From contig NZ_CP007128.1 of assembly GCF_000522985.1 (NCBI RefSeq), forward strand, positions 2,588,220-2,652,219: 64,000 nt of DNA, read 5' to 3'. This DNA is from Gemmatirosa kalamazoonensis. Lineage in GTDB: Bacteria; Gemmatimonadota; Gemmatimonadetes; Gemmatimonadales; Gemmatimonadaceae. Every line of letters starts with the position of its first letter. Position 1 is the stretch's first letter. Below, one piece after another: positions 36,082 to 45,529 of this stretch. A program made the position numbers and the translations under genes. The notes beneath the pieces were generated by a model. The model made no database searches. It saw only the letters and a program-made list of their open reading frames with translations, and had not been told where the DNA came from.

Positions 36082-36525
36082 ATGAACACGCGCTTCGCCG
36101 TCGCCGTCCACATCCTCACGTTCCTGCAGACGCAGGGCGGGGAGCCCGCCACGTCGGAGCTGATCGCGTCGAGCGTGAACACCAACCCGTCGCTGATCCG
36201 GCGGCTGCTCTCGCAGCTCGCGCGGGCGGGGCTCACGACGTCGCAGCTCGGCACTGGCGGCGGCGCGCTGCTCGCCACGCCGGCCGACCGCATCACGCTG
36301 CTCGACGTCTACCGCGCGGTCGACGAGGCGCGCGACGTCATCCCGCTGCATCCCACGCCGAACCCGCGCTGTCCGGTGGGGCGCAACATCCACGCGGCGC
36401 TCGAGGGGCGCATCGAGGCCGCGGAGCGGGCGCTGGAGCGGGAGCTCGCGCGCACCACCATCGCCGAGCTGGCAGGCGACGTCGCGCGCCGCGCGCGCGG
36501 CGCACGGCGCGCCGGCGCGCGCTGA
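36082..36525 (+). CDS. Rrf2-family transcriptional regulator
   Basis: 147 residues with the Rrf2 winged helix at the N-terminus: FAVAVHILTFLQ, then SELIASSVNTNPSLIRRLLSQLARAGLTTS and the Gly-rich wing GTGGGALLA. Only one Cys (PNPRCPVG) is in the region where IscR and NsrR carry three cluster ligands. It is therefore more like the YwgB/SaiR-type regulators that sense by thiol chemistry than an Fe-S sensor. The adjacent amidohydrolase gene is convergent, so its targets are not obvious from context. Confidence 0.88.
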   Translation: MNTRFAVAVHILTFLQTQGGEPATSELIASSVNTNPSLIRRLLSQLARAGLTTSQLGTGGGALLATPADRITLLDVYRAVDEARDVIPLHPTPNPRCPVGRNIHAALEGRIEAAERALERELARTTIAELAGDVARRARGARRAGAR

Positions 36526-36582
36526 TTCACCAGCCCCCTCCTGGTTCCCGCACCCGGGGTCGGTGTTCCGGCAGCCCTCGCG

Positions 36583-38319
36583 TCAGTGTCCCTCGCGCCA
36601 CCCGCGGCCGCGCAGCACGCGCCCCGGCTTCGCGCCGGTCGCCCGACCGTCCGCCACCACCGGCACGCCGTTCACCAGCACCCACGGCACGCCGGTCGAG
36701 AGCTGGTGCGGGTTCTCGTACGTCGCGTGTTCGGCGATGCGCGCGGGATCGAACACGACGAGGTCCGCGTAGAAGCCCTCCCGCACGATCCCGCGCTGCT
36801 CGAGCGACAGACGCGTCGCGACTGCGGACGTCGCCTTGCGCACCGCGTCCTCCAGCGGGATCACGTGCTCGTCGCGCACGTACTGGCCCATGATCTTCGG
36901 GAAGTTGCCGTACGCGCGCGGATGCGTGAGCGTGCCCTTCGAGCTGTCGGGATCCTGGCCGGCGGCGTCGGTGCCGAACTTCATCCACGGCTGCTGGAGC
37001 TGCAGCCGCACGTTCTCCTCACTCATGAGGAAGTACACGGTGCCGATGCGCTGCCGCTCGGCGATGAGCAGGTCCATCACCGCGTCCGGCCAGTCCTTGC
37101 CTAACGCGCGCGCCACCTCGCCGAGCCGCTTGCCCATGAACGGCATGTCCTGCGGCTGCCGCAGGCCTAACAGCAGCACGTTGTCGGGCGTCGCGAGCAG
37201 GCAGAGGTTCTCCCACGCCGTCTGATCGCTCAACATCTCGGCCTTGATGCGTGCGCGCGTCGTGGGATTCTGCAGGTTCTCGAGCAGCTTCCCGTTCTCC
37301 GACGCCCACGGCGGCGTGCACGCGGAGAGCCCCGTGCCGCCGGCCGTATACGCGTACATGTCCGCCTGCACGTCGAGCCCCGCGCGGCGCGCGGAGTCGA
37401 TCTTCGCGATCGCCTGCGCGGCCTTGCCCCAGTTGCGCTTGCCCGCCGCCTTGAGGTGGTAGATCTCGACGGGCACGCCGCCGTCGCGGCCGATGCGGAT
37501 CGCCTCGTCCATCGCCTCGAGCAGCTGGTCGCCCTCGGAGCGCATGTGCGTGATGTAGATGCCGCCGTACGGCGCCATCGCCTTCGCCATCTCGATCAGC
37601 TCACCGGTGGTCGCGTAGTTCCCCGGCGGGTAGATGAGCGCCGACCCGATGCCGAACGCGCCGTCCTCCATCGCGCGACGCGTGACCACGCGCATGGTGT
37701 CGAGCTCCGCGGGCGTCGGCGTGCCCTGCGCCTCGCCCTTCGCGTACACGCGCACCGTCGACGCGCCGACGAACGAGCCGACGTTCGGCGACGAGCCGTG
37801 TCGCTCCATCGCGTCGAGCCACGCGCCGAAGCCGTGCGCGCCGGCGAACACGCTCGTCGAGTCGGCGCCGCGGCTGCCGAGCGCGAAGTTGCCCGCCTGT
37901 CGCGTCGCGGGGTTGAGCGGCGCGGGGGTGCCGCCCTCGCCCATGATCTCCGTCGTGATCCCCTGCGTGATCTTTCCCACCGAGCGGCCGTCGCCGTTCC
38001 CGATGAAGTTGCCGTACGAGCCGCTCTGGATGTCGATGAAGCCGGGCGCCACGACGAGCCCGCGCGCGTCGATGCGGCGGCGCGCGGACGCGCCGTGCAG
38101 CGTGCCGACGGGCGCGATGCGCGCGATGCGGTCGCCGACGACGCCGACGTCGCCGTAGAACCACGCCGCGCCGGTCCCGTCGACGATGCGTCCGTTCTCG
38201 ATCACGACGTCGTACGACCCGGGCGCGGCGGCGGAGACCGGTGGCTGGGTGGCACGTGGTGCGCACGCCGCGAGCAGCGCGAGCGTGACGAGCGATGGGA
38301 GCGGGAGTGGTCGGCGCAT
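36583..38319 (-). CDS. D-aminoacylase-like amidohydrolase lipoprotein with altered metal site
   Basis: A TIM-barrel amidohydrolase of the N-acyl-D-amino-acid deacylase group, 578 residues, with a lipoprotein signal ending in LLAAC. Recognisable parts are VVIENGRIVDGTG, APGFIDIQSGS, ITQGITTEIMGEGG, YITHMRSEG and IYHLKAAG (the two His of the tight metal site), FGTDAAG (catalytic Asp) and the C-terminal beta domain ADLVVFDPARI. The usual HxH after PGFID is replaced by QSG, and the usual Cys in the VVGNCG position is replaced by Glu. The metal site is therefore non-standard. Two GCCTAAC motifs fall in frame as Leu-Gly. The ATG at 38319 opens the signal peptide. Confidence 0.85.
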   Translation of the reverse strand: MRRPLPLPSLVTLALLAACAPRATQPPVSAAAPGSYDVVIENGRIVDGTGAAWFYGDVGVVGDRIARIAPVGTLHGASARRRIDARGLVVAPGFIDIQSGSYGNFIGNGDGRSVGKITQGITTEIMGEGGTPAPLNPATRQAGNFALGSRGADSTSVFAGAHGFGAWLDAMERHGSSPNVGSFVGASTVRVYAKGEAQGTPTPAELDTMRVVTRRAMEDGAFGIGSALIYPPGNYATTGELIEMAKAMAPYGGIYITHMRSEGDQLLEAMDEAIRIGRDGGVPVEIYHLKAAGKRNWGKAAQAIAKIDSARRAGLDVQADMYAYTAGGTGLSACTPPWASENGKLLENLQNPTTRARIKAEMLSDQTAWENLCLLATPDNVLLLGLRQPQDMPFMGKRLGEVARALGKDWPDAVMDLLIAERQRIGTVYFLMSEENVRLQLQQPWMKFGTDAAGQDPDSSKGTLTHPRAYGNFPKIMGQYVRDEHVIPLEDAVRKATSAVATRLSLEQRGIVREGFYADLVVFDPARIAEHATYENPHQLSTGVPWVLVNGVPVVADGRATGAKPGRVLRGRGWREGH

Positions 38320-38378
38320 GGCGGCTACCCTAGACCTGGGTCCCGCCGCGCGCAAGCCGCCTCGCCGGTCCGGCGTGC

Positions 38379-40346
<1,968 letters not shown>

Positions 40347-40492
40347 GCGGGTATTACGACTCAGTGCCGGGTACGTTTCCCGGCGCGAGCATCATGCCTG
40401 CCCGCGCGCCGCTGGCGAGACGGGGCGCCGCGCCTATCTTCGCGCTCGCCGACCGGCAGAGAAGAAGCACCTCGCTACCAGGGAGACGCCCG

Positions 40493-40888
40493 ATGGCCCA
40501 CGCGCTCATGTACCACGGCGGCTTCGACCGCAACCATCCGCTGCTGAAGCCCGGCGCGAGCACCTTCCAGGGCTCCGACGGCAGCGAGCGCGTGCTCCCG
40601 CCGTGGCCCGCCGAAGCCCGTGGCGCCCGCATCGGCTACATGGAGCGGAGCGGCAAGAAGTTCGTCGCCGTGCGCGTGCTCGACGACCAGGCGGACGTCG
40701 TGCTGGCGCACCCGGTGCTCATCGACGAGACGCGCCACCTCGGCTACGGCAAGCGCTTCGGTGCCGAGCCGACCATCATCCAGGACGAGACGGCGCGGGT
40801 GCTGCTCGAGGACCTCATCGAGCGGAACCCGGAGCAGCGCGCGGAGCTGATCGCGATCCGGCACCGCGCGCTGCATCCGACGCGTTAG
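40493..40888 (+). CDS. Conserved-looking hypothetical protein, 131 residues
   Basis: A small soluble protein of unknown family. It starts MAHALMYHGGFDRNHP, has a Gly/Ser-poor middle (ERSGKKFVAVRVLDDQADVVLA) and ends with a helical Arg/Glu-rich stretch (LLEDLIERNPEQRAELIAI). It has no signal peptide, Cys or membrane segment. GGGAG lies eight bases before the ATG; the frame is open 43 codons further upstream, but that stretch lacks protein character. It is divergent from the kinase gene. The TAG stop is formed by a GTTAGGC motif (40884-40890). Confidence 0.7.
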   Translation: MAHALMYHGGFDRNHPLLKPGASTFQGSDGSERVLPPWPAEARGARIGYMERSGKKFVAVRVLDDQADVVLAHPVLIDETRHLGYGKRFGAEPTIIQDETARVLLEDLIERNPEQRAELIAIRHRALHPTR

Positions 40889-41013
40889 GCGCGCCCATGG
40901 GGCGGTAGGGGCCCACCGCGGGAGAAAAAAGGCGTCCGGCGCTCAAGTCGGCGAGGGGTCGTGCCGATCCTCACCGTGCGCCGATTCCCTTCCAGCGACG
41001 CCTCTCCCGACCC

Positions 41014-43431
41014 ATGAAAGAACGCACTGCCCTCCGCCGCGCCGCGGTCGCCCTGTCGGTCCACGCCGCGCTCTCGCTGACTGCCTGCGGTGGCGGGGCG
41101 GGCGATGCGCCGGCAGCCCCGTCGGCCCCGGTGACGCCGACGCCTCCGGCGCAGCCGACCGCCCTCGCGCTGCGCGTGCCGGTGGACACGGTGCGCCCGG
41201 GCGCCGTCGTGCGCATCGTGATCCCGGGCGGCGGCGCGCCGAACGGAGCGAGCGGCACGCTCGGCTCGGCCGCCTTCCAGGCGGCGCGCGTGGACGACAG
41301 CACGCTCGTCGGGCTGGTCCCCGACCTCGCGCCGGCAGTCCACACGCTGCGCCTGACGCTCGGCGCGCGCGCCGGCGAGGCGAGCGTCACCGTGCTGCAG
41401 GCGCCGACGATCGCCGATCCCGTCGCCGCGGTGAGCGCGCAGCTCGACGCGATGACCACGAGGTTCGCCGCGAGCACGCCGCCTGACGGCTTCAGCGCCG
41501 CGGAGTGGTCGCGCCTGCGCGCCGTCGCCGACAGCGTCGGGCGCGACCTGCGCGCGCGCATGGCGTCGGCGACGCCCGCCGAGCGTCTCGCCGTGGCGCG
41601 TCTGTTCGCGTCGGCGGGCGCATCGTCCGGCTCGACGTCGTTCGCGGCGCTGAAGGCCGGGCCGGTGCTCACCGCGGCCTGCGCGCGACAGATCGCCAGC
41701 GCGGCCGCGCCCGTGCAGGCGGTGTACGTCGGCCTCGGCGCGATGGTCGGCGGCGCGGCGTTCGGGCTCACGCCCGCGGGTGCCGCGCTGTTCGGCGTCG
41801 CGGGCGCAGCGGTCTACCTGCAGTTCATGCCCGACGCCGTCGCCAACGTCGCGCGGCTCCCGGAGGCGTGCTACGTGGGCGAGCGCATCGAGGCGAAGCC
41901 GCTCGCGACGGACGTCCTGGAGAGCGGGCGAGTGGTGGCCGTCGACGTGCTCGAGTGGGCGCGCAGCATGAGTGGCGCCGAGGCGCGACAGGGCGCGGCC
42001 GCGACCGTGACCGACGGCATCGACCGCGTCTACGCCGCCGTCGCGGCGCTTCCGTCGTCGGTCGCCGGCGCGATCACGAAGCTCCCGCTTCGCCTCTCCA
42101 CGCTGCCGGTGACGGCCGCCGCGGCGCGGGCCCTCGACCCGCAGCGCGTGCGGCTCGTGAGCGTGTCGCCGTCGACCGTGAGCGCGACGGTGAGCGCGGC
42201 GAGCGGCGGGCTGACGTTCACGGCGACGACGGGGGCCACGACCGACACCCGCTTCACGGCGACGCTCGCGCACACCGACGACCCGACGCTGCAGACGACT
42301 GTCACGGGCACCGTGCGGCCGACGCCGCCGATCGTCGTGAAGCTGAACCTCGAGTCGGCGACGATCACCGGGCTGCAGAACACGCTGAAGCTGACCGCGA
42401 CGGTGACCGGCACGACCGATACGGGCGTGAACTGGTCGTCGAGCGACGTGAGCATCGCGACCGTCGCGTCGGACGGCACGGTGCTCGGCAAGGCTTCCGG
42501 CACGGTGACCGTGCGCGCGACGTCGGTGGCCGACCCGAGCCGGTCCGCGACGGCGCGCATCACGGTCACGTCGGGGATCGGCATCACGCTCTCGCCCACG
42601 TCGGCGACCGTCGTCGCGGGCACGACGAGGCGGTTCACCGCGACGCTCACCGGCACGAACTCCACCGGCGTCGTGTGGAGCTCGTCGAACCCCGCCGTCG
42701 CGACGGTGACCGCGGCGGGTGACGTCACCGGGCTCGCCATCGGCACGACGACGATCACCGCGACGGCGGCCTACGACCTCTCGGTCTCCGCGACCGCCAG
42801 CGTCCTCGTGTCGTCCGCGGGCGTGTCCGTGAGCATCGCGCCGTCGAGCGTGACGCTGCAGGTCGGGCAGACGCAGGCCCTCACCGCGGCCGTCACCGGC
42901 GCCACCGTCACGTCGGTCATCTGGACGACGAGCAATGCGGCGGTCGCGTCGGTGGACGGCCTGACGGGCGTCGTGACGGCGCGCGCGAACGGCACGGCGA
43001 CGATCACCGCGCGCTCGATCTACGACGTCACGAAGACCGGCACGGCGACCATCACCGTCGGAAGCACCGGTGGCGGGACGACGCCACCGCCGTCGGGCGG
43101 CACGTCGACGTCGGACGCGCAGTGCGACGCCACGTGGAAGCCCGTCCTGACCGGCGTGAAGGAGTGGAGCGAAGCCTCCACCACCAGCGACGTGAAGCGC
43201 TTCGGGTGGTCGTTCACCGCGCAGGGGTTCGTGACCGCGACGGTCTACTACGCCGACGGCGACGTGAGCCCGCGGTCGTACCCGTACCGCCTCGTCTCCC
43301 AGGCGACGTCGCCCACAGGCTGCGCGATCGACGTGGGCGGCGGCGAGGCGGTGTTCGCGATCCGCGGCTACACGAACGGCGCGCTGCAGATGCAGGCGAG
43401 CGGGCAGGCGGTGCGAACGCTGACGCGGTGA
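41014..43431 (+). CDS. Surface lipoprotein with three Big_2-type immunoglobulin-like domains
   Basis: 805 residues. It has a lipoprotein signal ending in SLTAC and a Pro-rich spacer, then an N-terminal IPT-like beta domain and a helical region (about 130-350) with a hydrophobic Gly/Ala-rich stretch (AMVGGAAFGLTPAGAALFG). Bacterial Ig-like group 2 domains follow, seen as VNWSSSDVSIATVASDGTV, VVWSSSNPAVATVTAAGDV and VIWTTSNAAVASVDGLTGV. After a Gly/Pro linker a small C-terminal domain closes the protein. Big_2 domains serve adhesion or act as spacers. No enzyme domain is seen. It is convergent with the next gene across 33 bp containing one GCCTAAC motif. Confidence 0.85.
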   Translation: MKERTALRRAAVALSVHAALSLTACGGGAGDAPAAPSAPVTPTPPAQPTALALRVPVDTVRPGAVVRIVIPGGGAPNGASGTLGSAAFQAARVDDSTLVGLVPDLAPAVHTLRLTLGARAGEASVTVLQAPTIADPVAAVSAQLDAMTTRFAASTPPDGFSAAEWSRLRAVADSVGRDLRARMASATPAERLAVARLFASAGASSGSTSFAALKAGPVLTAACARQIASAAAPVQAVYVGLGAMVGGAAFGLTPAGAALFGVAGAAVYLQFMPDAVANVARLPEACYVGERIEAKPLATDVLESGRVVAVDVLEWARSMSGAEARQGAAATVTDGIDRVYAAVAALPSSVAGAITKLPLRLSTLPVTAAAARALDPQRVRLVSVSPSTVSATVSAASGGLTFTATTGATTDTRFTATLAHTDDPTLQTTVTGTVRPTPPIVVKLNLESATITGLQNTLKLTATVTGTTDTGVNWSSSDVSIATVASDGTVLGKASGTVTVRATSVADPSRSATARITVTSGIGITLSPTSATVVAGTTRRFTATLTGTNSTGVVWSSSNPAVATVTAAGDVTGLAIGTTTITATAAYDLSVSATASVLVSSAGVSVSIAPSSVTLQVGQTQALTAAVTGATVTSVIWTTSNAAVASVDGLTGVVTARANGTATITARSIYDVTKTGTATITVGSTGGGTTPPPSGGTSTSDAQCDATWKPVLTGVKEWSEASTTSDVKRFGWSFTAQGFVTATVYYADGDVSPRSYPYRLVSQATSPTGCAIDVGGGEAVFAIRGYTNGALQMQASGQAVRTLTR

Positions 43432-43464
43432 GCGCCTAACGGCTTGTCCTCGTCGATTCGTGGG

Positions 43465-44703
43465 TCAGCAGCCGAGGACCGCTTCGATGCGTGCGGCCTC
43501 GGCGAGAAGGCGGTCGGCAGTGGCGGCGGCGATCGCTTTCCCTCGCTGTGCGCGCACCTGGTTCGCGAACGCTTTGAGACTGCCGCACGACGTCGATGCG
43601 AGCTTCGCGGCGAGGGCGGTGGTCAACCCGCCGTCGAGGCCGAGCGCGCCCACCGCGGCCTGCAGGTTGGCGAGCTGCGTCGTCGCGCCGATCACCGTGA
43701 CGGCGCGCTGCTGTGAGCCACCGTTGCCCGCCGCGTCCGTGACCGTGCAGGCGATCGTCGTCACGCCGATCGCGAACGTGGTGCCCGACGCGGGAGTGCA
43801 GCTCGGCGTGCCGACGCCGGGCTGGTCGTCGTGGGCCACCGCGGTGTACGTCACCACCGCGCCCGACGGTCCCGTGGCGTTCACCACGTTAGGCGCCACC
43901 GTCGGCGTGGTGAGCGCGATGTCGATCGTCGGCGCGACGTGGTCCGTGGGCCCGCTCGTGACGGTCAGCACGTGCGTGCTCGAGACGTAGCGGAACGTCA
44001 CGAGGTCGCCGTTCGCGTGCACGGTGAACGGGATGTTCGCGCCGTCACGCACGCCGCCCTGGCCGTAGTTCTCGTCCCACGCCTCGCCGATGGCGGCCTT
44101 GGTCTCGTAGCTCCCCGCCGGTATCGCGCTCGTCGAGAAGTCGTACGTTCCGTCGCCGTCGGGGTCCTGCAGCCACGAGCGCAGACACCCGGGATCCCAA
44201 TCGCCCGCGCAGCCGAGCGTGTGCTGGAAGCTGCCCGGGGCGCTGACGATCACGGAGCCGACGTCGTCGGTGATCCAGTGCGACTTGTGGTCGTAGTAGA
44301 ACTTCACCGAGCGCGCCGTGGCGACGGCGAGCGGGATGTTCGCGCCGCCCAGCTGCGCGTGGAGTCCGTAGTTCTCGTCCCAGGCGCCGTTGAGCGCCGC
44401 CTTGTACTCCCACGATCCGGCCGGCAGCGTCCACGTGCCCTGCCAGACGTCGTCCCCCGCGTCGTACGTGAGGTGCGTGACGGCGCAGGCCGGATCCCAG
44501 TCGCCGGCGCATCCGAGCTCCGACTGGAAGGAGCCGGCTACGGTGACCGACGTCGGGTTTGGTGTCAGCATCGTGCTCGGCCGCCCTGCGGGTCGGTCGA
44601 GGCGTCCGGGTGCGCTCGTCGGATCGTGACAACCGGCCGCGAGCAGCAGCGACAGGGCGACCGCGCGAATGCCGCGCGAGGGCGGAAGGCTCGTGGTGGG
44701 CAC
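43465..44703 (-). CDS. Lipoprotein with two pullulanase X25-type domains and a HYR domain
   Basis: 412 residues with a lipoprotein signal ending in LLAAGC. Two related beta modules follow: GSFQSELGCAGDWDPAC to ALNGAWDENYG, and GSFQHTLGCAGDWDPGC to AIGEAWDENYG. These match the X25 domain of bacterial amylopullulanases, found beside starch-binding modules. A HYR-type domain follows (DHVAPTIDIALTTP to IACTVTDAAGNG), then a helical tail ending in Cys. Without a catalytic domain it is probably a surface alpha-glucan-binding protein, which is an inference from the module type. Confidence 0.75.
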   Translation of the reverse strand: MPTTSLPPSRGIRAVALSLLLAAGCHDPTSAPGRLDRPAGRPSTMLTPNPTSVTVAGSFQSELGCAGDWDPACAVTHLTYDAGDDVWQGTWTLPAGSWEYKAALNGAWDENYGLHAQLGGANIPLAVATARSVKFYYDHKSHWITDDVGSVIVSAPGSFQHTLGCAGDWDPGCLRSWLQDPDGDGTYDFSTSAIPAGSYETKAAIGEAWDENYGQGGVRDGANIPFTVHANGDLVTFRYVSSTHVLTVTSGPTDHVAPTIDIALTTPTVAPNVVNATGPSGAVVTYTAVAHDDQPGVGTPSCTPASGTTFAIGVTTIACTVTDAAGNGGSQQRAVTVIGATTQLANLQAAVGALGLDGGLTTALAAKLASTSCGSLKAFANQVRAQRGKAIAAATADRLLAEAARIEAVLGC

Positions 44704-44783
44704 GGGACGCTCCTGAGCGAAGGTGCGAGGGCAGTGCCGAAGGTACGAGGGCGCTGCCGAAGCTGAGAGGCCCCCGACCGCTC

Positions 44784-44966
44784 GTCAAGTCGAGCGCGCG
44801 CGACGCGCCGCTCGCGGGCCTCGCACAGGTACGCGCCGGGCGTGCTGATGCCGAAGTGCCTGCGGAATGCCCGCGCCAGGTGCGCTGGGTCGACTCCGGC
44901 GACGGCCGCGAGGTCGGCGATCGACGCGGTGGTGTCGCCGCGGTTCACATCCCACGACTGGCCCAA
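44784..44966 (-). pseudogene. Relic of an AraC-family regulator (first helix-turn-helix)
   Basis: In this frame SIADLAAVAGVDPAHLARAF, followed by RRHFGISTPGAYL and RVARARL, matches the first helix-turn-helix and linker helix of AraC-family DNA-binding domains. The second helix-turn-helix is missing after RARLDERSG, and no sensor domain precedes it. The piece is about 48 residues of a normal 100-residue domain. It lies in the 458-bp gap between the X25 lipoprotein and padR genes and is probably dead. Confidence 0.65.
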
Positions 44967-45065
44967 CGGCCCGACCGGTCAGAGGTCGGCGGTGATGCCG
45001 GCCTTCGTGACGTTGCCGTTCATCCCGTGCCACCCAGCGTGCGGGGCTGCGTCGCCGTCGCGCCC

Positions 45066-45141
45066 GACGGCGACACAGCGGCAGCGGCTTCTCTTGACGG
45101 CTACAGGAGCGCGCTGCATCTTCCTCTAGACGGCGACAGGA
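45066..45141. promoter_or_regulatory. Three direct repeats GACGGC(G/T)ACA upstream of padR
   Basis: Copies at 45066-45075, 45096-45105 and 45129-45138, about 30 and 33 bp apart; the last two extend to 13 bases with one mismatch. The spacing is close to three helical turns, so the copies lie on one face of the DNA. The middle one overlaps TTGACG (45094-45099), a possible -35 box. They are good candidates for PadR autorepression sites. Confidence 0.5.
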
Positions 45142-45161
45142 ACCCCCGCACGGAGCCGCTC

Positions 45162-45497
45162 GTGACCATCCGCCCACAGAGCGACGCCCTCCGCGGCTCG
45201 CTCGACCTGCTCGTCCTGAAGACGCTCTCGCTCGAGCCGATGCACGGCTGGGGGATCAGCCAGCGCGTGCAGCAGATCTCCGACGGCGTGCTCGAGGTCA
45301 ACCAGGGCTCCCTCTACCCCGCGCTCCAGCGGCTCGAGAAGGAGGGGCTGATCACGAGCGAGTGGGGCACGACCGACAACAACCGGCGGGCGCGCTACTA
45401 CCGCCTGACCGCCGCCGGACGCGGCGCGCTCGGCGCGGAGCTCGACAACTGGCGCCGCTTCGCCGCCGGTCTCGAAGCCGTCCTCCGCACGACCTGA
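45162..45497 (+). CDS. PadR-family transcriptional regulator
   Basis: 111 residues from a GTG start. PadR winged helix: LRGSLDLLVLKTLSLEPMHGWGI, then LEVNQGSLYPALQRLEKEGLITSEW and the wing RARYYRLTAAGR. It belongs to the short subgroup usually found directly before ADOP permease genes, and the first such permease starts 33 bp after its stop. It probably represses the operon through the repeats upstream. A 3'-end scar of this gene is repeated at 48305-48337, before the second permease. Confidence 0.92.
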   Translation: MTIRPQSDALRGSLDLLVLKTLSLEPMHGWGISQRVQQISDGVLEVNQGSLYPALQRLEKEGLITSEWGTTDNNRRARYYRLTAAGRGALGAELDNWRRFAAGLEAVLRTT

Positions 45498-45529
45498 TCG
45501 GCCCCCTTCGGTCCCCCTCGGAGTCCCGC

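Noticed and set aside
44785-45177. Full AraC gene upstream of padR
   Set aside because: Only the first helix-turn-helix is recognisable; the remaining open frame is not protein-like.
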